A DNA stretch of 64,000 nt, taken from positions 372,001-436,000 of the forward strand of contig NZ_RKIC01000010.1 of NCBI RefSeq assembly GCF_003755185.1, read 5' to 3'. This DNA comes from Frigoribacterium sp. PhB24. Lineage in GTDB: Bacteria; Actinomycetota; Actinomycetes; Actinomycetales; Microbacteriaceae. A program made the position numbers and the translations under genes. This document shows, one piece after another, positions 55,463-64,000 of this stretch (positions within the stretch are counted from its first letter, which is position 1; every line of letters begins with the position of its first letter). A model generated the notes under the pieces. That model did no database searches. It worked only from the letters and a program-made list of their open reading frames with translations, and was not told the DNA's origin.

Positions 55463-58017
55463 GCGCAGTTGCCCGGGTCGTTGCCGTCCTTGTCGCCGAA
55501 GACCGTCAGCCCGATCGCCGAGTCCTTGGCGACCGACGTGGCGGCGGCGGGATTCGTCGAGGCGACCTGGCAGGCGTTCCTGCCGTCTCCTGGAGTGAAT
55601 CCGGCGATGGACACCTTGGACGTGTCGAAGCCGGCTCCTCCGATCGACTTGACCGCATCGCCCACCTTCTGCCTGGTGACGTCGGGAACGGCCGCGGCAC
55701 CGCTGCCGTCACTCGTGAAGACCTTCACGGTCGTGCCCTTCGACACGACGGAGCCGACGGCCGGGTCCGAGCCGATGACCTGCCCGGCGGGCAGGGCCGA
55801 CGGCTGGGTGCCGCCGTCCTGGTACGCCAGCGACACGCCCCTCAACAGCGCCTGGGCCGCCGAGGGGGTCGTGCCGGCCATGTCGGGAACGGCCACGCCC
55901 GAGCCTCGCAACACGGCACCGGACGCTTCACCGAAGGGGCCGCCGGGATACACGGTGTTGTTCACGCTCTGCACGGCCTTGAAGTACTGCACGCGGGCAT
56001 TCGCGTAGCTCGTCACCCCCGCGAGGTTGGGGGAGTTGAAGCTGCGGAGGCTCTTCTTGGGGCCGTCGGCGACTCCCTGCCACACGGCCGTCGCGATCTT
56101 CGACGTCGCGCCGATGATCCAGATCTGGTCCTTGAGGTCGGTGGTGCCGGTCTTGCCGATCTCGGGGTAGCCGTCGGCCGGCAGGCCGCCGACGCCGGTG
56201 CCGTTCCGCCACAGGCCCTGCATGGCCACCGCGGCGGCCGCGGCCACCTGCGGGTCGACGACCTGGCTGCACGACTGCGGCTGTCCGCCGATGTCGACGC
56301 CCTTGTCGTCCTTGATGTTGTCCACGATGATCGGCGAGCAGTAGACGCCACCCGCGGCGATCCCGGCGTAGGCGGTCGCCATGGTCAGCGGAGCGATCTC
56401 GTCCGCGGTGCCGAGGATGGTCGACGGGAAGGTCTGCAACTCGCCTCCGTCGGCGCGGTGCACCCCGAGCTTCTTGGCGACGCCGTTGATGTCGGCGATG
56501 TCGAGCTTCTCGGCCATGGCGGCGTAGGCCGTGTTCATCGACTTGGCCGTCGCGTCGGCGACGCTCATCTGACCGGGCTGCTCACCCGCGTCGTTCTTGG
56601 GGGTGTACTTGTTGCCCCGGCTGCCGTCGATGGTCATGTTGAAGGTGCGCGGCTTGGCGTTGACGCTCTCGTAGATGCCGTGCCCCTGCTCGAGCCAGTC
56701 GATCAGTGTGAAGGGCTTGTAGGTCGAACCGGGCTGGAACCCGATCGATCCGCCGTAGTCCCTGTCGGTGCTGTAGTTGACCGAGGTGAGGGTGCGGTCG
56801 GGACTCGAGGTCTCGGAGAACGTGGTGTTCTGTGCCATCACCACGACGCGCCCGGTACCGGCTTCGACGGAGTCCACGACGCTGCCGAGCTGGAAGTTGC
56901 TCTCGCTGGCCGGGGCGTACTTGTCCACCTGCGCCTTGGCGTTCTCGTTGAGGTCGAGGTTCAGCGTCGTGTAGACGTCGTAGCCGCCGGTGTTCCAGTT
57001 GGCCTGACGTTCTTCGGGGGTCGAGCCCAGGACGGCGAGGTCCTTGATGCTCTTCTTCACGTAGTCGCAGAAGTAGGCGGCAGAGGGGACGGTGACGGCA
57101 CCGCACCCCTGCGAGGGGGCCGTCAGCACGACGTAGCTCTCGACGGGTGTGGCCAGCGAGGCGTCGGCCGTGGCCTGGTCGATGTCTTTCTCGGCGAGCA
57201 TCGACTTGATGATGACGTCGCGTCGGGCCTTGTTGGCCGGGTACTTCTCGGGCGTCGACATGTTGCGCGAGTCGGGGTACTGCACGATCGCGATGAGGCT
57301 CGCGGCCTCGGGCACCGTGAGGTCGGCCGCGCTCTTGTTGTAGTAGTGCTGCGCGGCGGCCTGAACACCGTAGGTCTGGTCGCCGAAGTACGCGATGTTG
57401 AGGTAGGCCAGCAGGATGTCGTCCTTGCTGTACTTCTTCTCGAGTCCGATCGCGAACTTCATCTCTTCGAGCTTGCGGTCGAGGGTCGTGGTCGTCGCCT
57501 CTTTGTAGGCGGCGTCGCGCTCGTCCGCGGTCGGCAGCTGCTGCGACTGTGCGATGCGGATGTTGCGCACGAGCTGCATCGTCAGGGTCGAGCCACCACC
57601 GCTGGCCCCGAGCTCACCGGCGCCCGCCGAGCCGACGGCCGCGCGCACGAGGGAGGTGACGTCGACGCCGCCGTGCTCGTAGAAGCGGCGGTCCTCGCCC
57701 GCGACGACGGCGGTCTTGAGGTTCGGGCTGACCTCGTCCCACGAGAGTTCGACGCGGTTCTCGCTGTAGAGGGTCGCGAAGGGCACCTGCTGCCCGCCCT
57801 GGGTCGCGTACAGCGTGTTGCGCTGCTGCAACTTGCCGATCTCGATGTACTCCGGGATCGATTCGAAGACCCCGATCGAACTCGAGGCCGTCATGCCGGC
57901 GACCGCGATGGCCGGCGTCACGCCGATGGTCACCAGGAGGCCGGCCAGGACGCTGAAGCCGACGAATCCGAAGAGTGCCCCGATGGCGGACGTGGGCTTC
58001 GATTTTTGGGCAGACAT
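55459..58017 (-). CDS. ponA2: Class A penicillin-binding protein with PASTA domains (PonA2 type)
   Basis: An 852-residue bifunctional peptidoglycan synthase. One N-terminal membrane helix is followed by the glycosyltransferase domain (AGEDRRFYEHGGVD with the catalytic Glu near residue 105). The transpeptidase domain has serine near 431 in GSTYKPF, SMNT, and KTGTTD near 620. Two PASTA domains (VPDMAGTTPSAAQALL and VPDVTRQKVGDAVKS) end the protein. I chose the ATG at 58017. An in-frame ATG 33 bases upstream is possible. The gene is divergent from the small DUF4177 gene. Confidence 0.93.
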   Translation of the reverse strand: MSAQKSKPTSAIGALFGFVGFSVLAGLLVTIGVTPAIAVAGMTASSSIGVFESIPEYIEIGKLQQRNTLYATQGGQQVPFATLYSENRVELSWDEVSPNLKTAVVAGEDRRFYEHGGVDVTSLVRAAVGSAGAGELGASGGGSTLTMQLVRNIRIAQSQQLPTADERDAAYKEATTTTLDRKLEEMKFAIGLEKKYSKDDILLAYLNIAYFGDQTYGVQAAAQHYYNKSAADLTVPEAASLIAIVQYPDSRNMSTPEKYPANKARRDVIIKSMLAEKDIDQATADASLATPVESYVVLTAPSQGCGAVTVPSAAYFCDYVKKSIKDLAVLGSTPEERQANWNTGGYDVYTTLNLDLNENAKAQVDKYAPASESNFQLGSVVDSVEAGTGRVVVMAQNTTFSETSSPDRTLTSVNYSTDRDYGGSIGFQPGSTYKPFTLIDWLEQGHGIYESVNAKPRTFNMTIDGSRGNKYTPKNDAGEQPGQMSVADATAKSMNTAYAAMAEKLDIADINGVAKKLGVHRADGGELQTFPSTILGTADEIAPLTMATAYAGIAAGGVYCSPIIVDNIKDDKGVDIGGQPQSCSQVVDPQVAAAAAVAMQGLWRNGTGVGGLPADGYPEIGKTGTTDLKDQIWIIGATSKIATAVWQGVADGPKKSLRSFNSPNLAGVTSYANARVQYFKAVQSVNNTVYPGGPFGEASGAVLRGSGVAVPDMAGTTPSAAQALLRGVSLAYQDGGTQPSALPAGQVIGSDPAVGSVVSKGTTVKVFTSDGSGAAAVPDVTRQKVGDAVKSIGGAGFDTSKVSIAGFTPGDGRNACQVASTNPAAATSVAKDSAIGLTVFGDKDGNDPGNCA

Positions 58018-58067
58018 AGGATCAGGGTAAGCGACATCGCCGATTTTCAAGCTGAACGGAAGCCGAA

Positions 58068-58226
58068 ATGGTCCTTTGGGAGTACACGACGACGCCCCTG
58101 CTGGTGCACAACAGCACGGCGATCCTCAACAACTGGGGTTCCGACGGGTGGGAACTCGTCCAGGTGACCCAGGGCCCCGAGGGCGGTCCCGTCGCGTGGC
58201 TCAAGCGCCCCCGCCAGGACGCCTGA
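58068..58226 (+). CDS. Small DUF4177 family protein
   Basis: A 52-residue protein that is easily overlooked. It begins MVLWEYTTTPLLVHNSTAIL and has the core NNWGSDGWELVQV typical of DUF4177. The A of its TGA stop is also the A of the ATG of the RidA gene. The function is unknown. The same small gene sits next to the RidA-like gene in M. tuberculosis (Rv3678A/Rv3678c, from memory). The conserved coupling supports its reality. Confidence 0.85.
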   Translation: MVLWEYTTTPLLVHNSTAILNNWGSDGWELVQVTQGPEGGPVAWLKRPRQDA

Positions 58227-58696
58227 TGGCGACGGTCGACGAGCGACTGGCCGAGCTCGGTCTCGTCCTCCCACCGGTGGCGGCGCCCGCGGGCTCGTAC
58301 GTCCCGGCCCTCCGCACCGGGTCGCTCGTCTACACGGCGGGTCAGCTGCCCTTCGTCGACGGTGAACTGTCGTCGACCGGCAAGGTCGGCGACGGGCACG
58401 GCCTCGTCGAGCCTGCCGATGCCCAGGCGATGGCGGCGACGTGCGTGCTGAACGCCCTGGCCGCCGCGGCGACGGTGCTCGACTCGCTCGACGACGTCGT
58501 CCGCGTCGTCAAGCTGACCGGTTTCGTCGCCTCCGATCCCGACTTCTCCGGCCAGCCCGGCGTGATCAACGGCGCCTCCGACCTCCTCGGGCGGATCTTC
58601 GGCGAGGCGGGGCGTCACGCCCGCAGCGCCGTGGGGGTGGCGGTGCTGCCGCTCGACTCGCCCGTCGAGGTCGAGCTCGTCCTCGAGGTCCGCTGA
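58226..58696 (+). CDS. RidA-family enamine/imine deaminase
   Basis: A 156-residue Rid protein. RidA proteins hydrolyse reactive 2-aminoacrylate-type enamines from PLP enzymes. YVPALRTGSLVYTAGQLPFVDGEL and DDVVRVVKLTGFVASDPDF match the family, and HARSAVGVAVLPLDSPVEVEL is the C-terminal motif. It is the longer actinobacterial (Rid/YjgH-like) subtype and may differ in activity from RidA proper. It overlaps the DUF4177 gene by one base. Confidence 0.88.
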   Translation: MATVDERLAELGLVLPPVAAPAGSYVPALRTGSLVYTAGQLPFVDGELSSTGKVGDGHGLVEPADAQAMAATCVLNALAAAATVLDSLDDVVRVVKLTGFVASDPDFSGQPGVINGASDLLGRIFGEAGRHARSAVGVAVLPLDSPVEVELVLEVR

Positions 58697-58714
58697 CGCG
58701 CCTCCTCGTCCGGT

Positions 58715-58759
58715 CACGACCACGGCCCCTCCTCTCGGCGAGGAGGGGCCGTGGTCGTG
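58715..58759. terminator. Bidirectional terminator between RidA-type gene and acs
   Basis: A 20-pair near-perfect stem (CACGACCACGGCCCCTCCTC with its complement) around TCGGC. It lies between two convergent genes, so it can serve both. Confidence 0.85.
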
Positions 58760-58765
58760 CCGGGG

Positions 58766-60718
<1,953 letters not shown>

Positions 60719-60855
60719 CGGAGTCCTCTCGCGTCGTTGCGTGAACCGCGGCACGGAGCCGCGCCGACGACCTTACTCCGGAGATCGCGTCGGGCAGAGC
60801 GGGGCGACACGCTCGGCGGGTCCCTGCGACGTGGTGTTCCCAGGCCGTTCTGGGG

Positions 60856-60861
60856 TACACT
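60856..60861 (+). promoter_or_regulatory. -10 hexamer of the 6C RNA
   Basis: TACACT, 7 bases before the predicted 5' end of the small RNA. The -35 is not obvious. Confidence 0.5.
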
Positions 60862-60867
60862 GGACGA

Positions 60868-60966
60868 GTCGGATTCGATTCCGACGTGCGTCGCGCTGAT
60901 TCCCCCCAATCGCCCGACGCACGTGGCGGCACCGGTTCCCCCCAACCGGTGCCGCCCCTCTCTTTT
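60868..60966 (+). ncRNA. 6C small RNA
   Basis: An actinobacterial 6C RNA. Two consecutive stems each present a loop of exactly six cytosines. The first pairs ACGTGCGTCG/GACGCACGT and GATT/AATC (60884-60924, loop 60902-60907). The second pairs GGCGGCACCGGTT/AACCGGTGCCGCC (60925-60956, loop 60938-60943). CCTCTCTTTT ends the transcript. A short 5' stem (GTCGGA/TCCGAC) precedes them. C-rich loops can base-pair with G-rich ribosome sites, so it is probably a trans-acting regulator. In M. tuberculosis the family member (B11) lies near the same Tad locus. Confidence 0.92.
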
Positions 60967-61086
60967 AACCCGCCGGTCGCCCGGGTGGACGGTCGTCTCG
61001 TCCCCAGGGGCGACGAGTCGTGATTCGTCCCCAAGGCAGCTGACCGATCTGTCTGTTCCGGTCGGTCGCTTCCTACGGTCGTGTCC

Positions 61087-62169
61087 ATGTCACACGAGCC
61101 CCGAGCCGGTGTCGGCGGTCACCCGTCCCTCACCCTCGATCACCCTCCCACTCGCTTCGCCCTGCATCCGGCCGCGACCCTCGCCACGGGGCGGGGTACA
61201 GAACGTCAGTTCGGGGTACAAGGACGGTTCACGCGTCAGGAGCGTGCCGCGTTCGGACCCCTGGCCCGTCTCCTCGACGACCCGGCCGTCACCGACGTGT
61301 TCGTGACCGGAGGCGTGGGCGTGTGGGTCGATCGCGGCGCCGGGGCCGAGCCCGAGACGAGCCTCCACCTCGCCGAGGCCGCGGCGCGGCAGGTGGCGGT
61401 GCGCCTGGTCTCGCTCGGGGGACGGCACGTCGACGAGTCGAGTCCCTGCGTCGACGTGCGCCTGGGAGACGGCCTCCGGGTGCACGTCGTGCTGCCGCCG
61501 CTCGCCGTCGCGGGCACCGCTCTCTCGATCCGCGTGCCCCGCGCGGAGTCGCTCTCCCTCCTCGACCTGGACCGCAGCGGATTCTTCCCGCCAGGAGGAC
61601 TCGAGGCGGTGACGGGATGCGTAGAGCGACGGGCCAACGTCCTGGTCAGCGGGTCGGGTGGTGCCGGCAAGACGACGTTCCTCGCCGCGTTGCTGTCCGA
61701 GGCTCCCGGTTCCGACCGCATCGTGACCATCGAGGACGTCGCCGAGCTGCGACCACGTCACCCCCACGTCGTCGCGCTCGAGACGCGTCAACCCAACCTC
61801 GAAGGAGCGGGCGGAGTAGACCTGTCCCGTCTCGTCCGAGAGGCCCTCCGGATGAGACCCGACCGTCTCGTGGTGGGCGAGGTGCGGGGGCCGGAGATCC
61901 GCGACCTGCTCTCCGCCCTGAACACCGGGCACGACGGTGGTGCGGGCACCGTCCACGCCAACGGCCTGGAGGACGTCCCCGCGCGGCTCGAGGCGCTCGG
62001 GGCGCTCGCCGGGCTCGGGGTCCACGCCCTGGCCCGTCAGGCCGTGAGTGCGATCGACGCCGTGTTCCACCTCGAGCGACGGGGTGGCCACCGGAGGCTC
62101 GCCGAGATCGGCCACCTGGCCGTGACACCCGACGGGCGCCTCTGCGCCCGGTCGGGACCGCGGGGGTGA
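61087..62169 (+). CDS. cpaF: Tad/Flp pilus secretion ATPase (CpaF/TadA)
   Basis: A 360-residue type II/IV secretion ATPase that powers Flp pilus assembly. The domain begins with FGPLARLLDDPAVTDVFVTGG. Walker A is GSGGAGKTT (189-197), followed by RIVTIEDVAELRP (Asp box), LVREALRMRPDRLVVGEVRG (Walker B) and LNTGHDGGAGTVHAN (His box). I chose the ATG at 61087 because TACGGT (61074-61079) lies 7 bases upstream. A GTG 6 bases earlier would sit almost on that hexamer. Confidence 0.92.
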   Translation: MSHEPRAGVGGHPSLTLDHPPTRFALHPAATLATGRGTERQFGVQGRFTRQERAAFGPLARLLDDPAVTDVFVTGGVGVWVDRGAGAEPETSLHLAEAAARQVAVRLVSLGGRHVDESSPCVDVRLGDGLRVHVVLPPLAVAGTALSIRVPRAESLSLLDLDRSGFFPPGGLEAVTGCVERRANVLVSGSGGAGKTTFLAALLSEAPGSDRIVTIEDVAELRPRHPHVVALETRQPNLEGAGGVDLSRLVREALRMRPDRLVVGEVRGPEIRDLLSALNTGHDGGAGTVHANGLEDVPARLEALGALAGLGVHALARQAVSAIDAVFHLERRGGHRRLAEIGHLAVTPDGRLCARSGPRG

Positions 62170-63203
62170 GCGGGGGCCCGGGGTCAGCTCCCCGCCGGCG
62201 GAGGGCGAGGCGTGCGCGGCCGACACCGGCGGCCGTCCTGGTCGAACGTCTCGCCGTCCTCGTCGGTGCGGGTGTCGCGCCGTCCCGAGCCTGGGGGCAC
62301 GTCGGCGCCGTCGAGCCGCCGGGCCCGATCCGGCGACTGGCCGAGGTGGTCGCCCTCGACGGTGGCGACGGCGTCGCGGTCTCCGACAGTCTCGTGTCGT
62401 GGCTCGACACCCGGCCTTTCGAGGGTGCCGTCGACGCCGACGGGCACGAACGGACCTGGCGGCAGGTCGCCTGCGCGTGGCGGGTCGCCGAGACCAGTGG
62501 GGCGCCGATGGCCGACTGCCTGCACTCCGTCGTCTCGGCCCTCCGCTCGGCCGACGAGGCCCGCCGAGACGTGCAGGTGGCCCTGAGCGGACCACGGGCG
62601 ACGGCGACCGTGGTCCTCGCCCTCCCTCCGGTGGGCCTCCTCTTCTCCTTGGGGCTGGGATTCGATACCGGCACGGTGCTCGTCGGCACCCCGATCGGAT
62701 GGGCGTGCCTCGTCGGCGCGGCCGGTCTCGTGACCGTCGCGCGTCGGTGGAACGCCCGTCTCGTGCGCGCCGCCCTGCCGTCGTCGAGGGTGCCGGGACT
62801 GCGCCCGGAGCTCCTCGCCGTGGCTCTGTCCGGGGGAGCCTCGTGGTCGTCCGGCCTCGCCGTCGTCGATGAGGCGATCGCCTCGTGCGGCGTCGGGGCC
62901 GCATCGCCCGGGACACGAGGAGGCGCGGGGCCGGTCGACGAGTCCGCCGACCGGGTCGAATTCCACCGGTGCGAGGCGGTGCTCGACCTGTCCCGTCGTG
63001 CCGGCGCGCCGGCGGGCCTCCTCCTGCGCTCCGAAGCCCGCGAGTTGCGGCTCGAGGCCCGCACGGCCGCCCAGGCGGCGGCCGGCCGGCTCGGGGTCAC
63101 CCTGATGCTGCCCCTCGGCGTGTGCATCCTGCCGGCGTTCCTGATCGTCGGGGTCGTCCCCCTCGTCGTCTCGCTCGTGTCGTCCACAGCGGGCTCCTGG
63201 TGA
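62166..63203 (+). CDS. Tad pilus inner-membrane platform protein, apparent TadB-TadC fusion
   Basis: A 345-residue type II secretion F-type protein. The N-terminal half (VLVERLAVLVGAGVAPSRAWG, CAWRVAETSGAPMADCLHSV) is a cytoplasmic F domain followed by two membrane helices (about 150-170 and 180-198). The second half repeats the pattern (LLAVALSGGASWSSGLAVVDE, DLSRRAGAPAGLLLRSEARE) and ends in a further hydrophobic pair. Mycobacteria encode these as two genes (Rv3658c and Rv3657c). The GTG overlaps the cpaF stop by 4 bases. Confidence 0.8.
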   Translation: MSGGPGSAPRRRRARRARPTPAAVLVERLAVLVGAGVAPSRAWGHVGAVEPPGPIRRLAEVVALDGGDGVAVSDSLVSWLDTRPFEGAVDADGHERTWRQVACAWRVAETSGAPMADCLHSVVSALRSADEARRDVQVALSGPRATATVVLALPPVGLLFSLGLGFDTGTVLVGTPIGWACLVGAAGLVTVARRWNARLVRAALPSSRVPGLRPELLAVALSGGASWSSGLAVVDEAIASCGVGAASPGTRGGAGPVDESADRVEFHRCEAVLDLSRRAGAPAGLLLRSEARELRLEARTAAQAAAGRLGVTLMLPLGVCILPAFLIVGVVPLVVSLVSSTAGSW

Positions 63204-63305
63204 CCGACCGTCCCCAGGCCGGGACGACGCCCGCGGCCCGTCCGCTCCATCCCGCCAGGCTCGACTCGTCACCGGAGAGGTGACGACGACCACGAGAGGA
63301 ACATC

Positions 63306-63560
63306 ATGACCGTTGCCACGACCCCACCGCCCGCCGTCTCGCCGACGGGGCCCCGCGCCTCCTGCGCCTCGGCCGCAGGCCGGATCGCGTCCGTCGCGCA
63401 TCGCCTGGCCCGGGCTGACGACGGTGCGGCCACGGCCGAGTACGCGATCGTCATCATGGCGGCGGTGGGCTTCGCCGGACTGCTCGTGACGATCATGAGG
63501 TCGGACGAGGTCCGGGGCGTCCTGTCCGACCTGGTCCGCTCGGCCCTCACCGTCGGATGA
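63306..63560 (+). CDS. Flp-type pilin-like protein (DUF4244)
   Basis: An 84-residue protein with a long polar leader (about 38 residues) and one hydrophobic helix in ADDGAATAEYAIVIMAAVGFAG. The small-residue/TAEYA boundary is what prepilin peptidases and DUF4244/Flp pilins show. It is probably the major pilin subunit. AGAGGAAC precedes the ATG. Its stop overlaps the TadE-like gene by 4 bases. Confidence 0.85.
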   Translation: MTVATTPPPAVSPTGPRASCASAAGRIASVAHRLARADDGAATAEYAIVIMAAVGFAGLLVTIMRSDEVRGVLSDLVRSALTVG

Positions 63561-63943
63561 CGGCCGAGCAGGCGGTCGAGGTCCGCCGCCGCCTCTCCCG
63601 CCTCGGCCGGGGTGCCCACGACGAGAAGGGGAGCGCGACGGTCGAGTTCGCGATGACGATGCCCGCCGTCGTCTTGGTCGTGGCGTTCGTCGTCGCGAGC
63701 CTGGGCGTCACCTCGCAGTCCGTGCGGCTCGCGGACGCCGCAGCCGTCGTCGCCCGGCAGAGTGCCCGAGGTGATCGCGGCTCGGTCGGCGCGACTCTGG
63801 AGCGGCTCGCACCGGGGGCTTCGTCGTCCGAGTCCGTGGGTGCGGACCTCGTCTGCGTCGACCTCCGCCGCACGGTGCGGGTCGGCCCCGTCGGCGAGGT
63901 CGCGTTGACCTCCCGCAGTTGCGCGCCGACGGCCGGACGATGA
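63557..63943 (+). CDS. TadE-like pseudopilin
   Basis: A 128-residue protein with the TadE N-terminal motif KGSATVEFAMTMPAVVLVVAFV (glycine boundary, conserved Glu, hydrophobic helix). A short extracellular part with two cysteines (DLVCVDL, SRSCAP) follows. It corresponds to Rv3655c in the mycobacterial locus. It starts and ends in ATGA overlaps, so it is translationally coupled on both sides. Confidence 0.87.
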   Translation: MTAEQAVEVRRRLSRLGRGAHDEKGSATVEFAMTMPAVVLVVAFVVASLGVTSQSVRLADAAAVVARQSARGDRGSVGATLERLAPGASSSESVGADLVCVDLRRTVRVGPVGEVALTSRSCAPTAGR

Positions 63944-64000
63944 CCGTCCGCCGCGTCGTCGCCGGCGACCGCGGCGGCTCGACCGTCCTCCTGGCCGGCG
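63940..64000 (+). CDS. Start of the next Tad-locus protein (partial)
   Basis: An ATG overlapping the TadE-like stop begins MTVRRVVAGDRGGSTVLLAG, and the frame is open to the end of the window. The GSTVL motif is the expected start of the Rv3654c/TadG-like minor component (helicase/secretion neighbourhood TadE-like protein). Only 20 residues are visible. Confidence 0.65.
   Translation, partial: MTVRRVVAGDRGGSTVLLAG

Noticed and set aside
58018-58050. Upstream ATG for the penicillin-binding protein
   Set aside because: It would add 11 residues with no ribosome site and reach to within 17 bases of the divergent gene. The ATG at 58017 gives the usual short cytoplasmic tail.

Overview
The window is chromosomal DNA of a high-GC actinobacterium, most likely a member of the Microbacteriaceae (genus not assigned). 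The reasons are the GC content, the many GTG starts, the many leaderless genes with a TANNNT hexamer 6-7 bases before the start codon, an actinobacterial 6C small RNA, a mycobacterial-type LexA box, and Microbacteriaceae-style surface and membrane families. I see no prophage, insertion sequence, integrase, CRISPR array or conjugation gene. It reads as core chromosome with a few lineage-specific genes.

Layout. 1-1.1 kb: ribosomal stalk genes rplJ and rplL. 1.2-7.9 kb: APC amino-acid permease, large LuxR-type regulator, ABC exporter, and a DUF3105/DUF305 membrane-anchored pair. 8.1-10.8 kb: transsulfuration genes (cystathionine beta-synthase and gamma-synthase), then an MFS transporter. 12.4-17.9 kb: a LacI regulator followed by a multiple-monosaccharide ABC importer (ATPase, permease, binding lipoprotein), with matching operators at both promoters. 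18-26 kb: a small secreted cysteine protein, MOSC protein, TetR regulator divergent from a Bcr/CflA-type MFS pump, PAP2 phosphatase, HerA-like ATPase, S4 RNA-binding protein, YbaK-type deacylase and tRNA-Ser. 26.5-31.4 kb: GNAT acetyltransferase, pta-ackA, NAD(P)-binding protein and SRP RNA. 31.8-40.8 kb: one 2,996-residue surface protein with 25 Ig-like repeats and an LAYTG sortase signal. 40.9-49 kb: dnaX-recR, DUF1206 protein, lysC-asd and mqo. 49.1-54.4 kb: an SOS-boxed radical SAM gene, a kinase/pseudokinase/response-regulator unit with tdk, and tRNA-Pro. 54.5-64 kb: metallophosphoesterase, class A PBP with PASTA domains, a 52-residue DUF4177 protein, RidA, acs, the 6C RNA and the start of a Tad/Flp pilus locus that runs off the end. 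This last block follows the Mycobacterium tuberculosis order around Rv3654c-Rv3683 with several genes missing.

The points most worth following are: a short word (GGAGGCGCG) found at least 32 times on the two strands and concentrated near gene ends; the sensor-kinase/pseudokinase/LuxR operon; the giant repeat protein and its structured leader; an internal start in lysC that would make a 172-residue beta subunit; the SOS box; a single Tad F-type protein that looks like fused TadB and TadC; and the catalogue of leaderless promoters. All readings were made by eye from the sequence. No database search was run.
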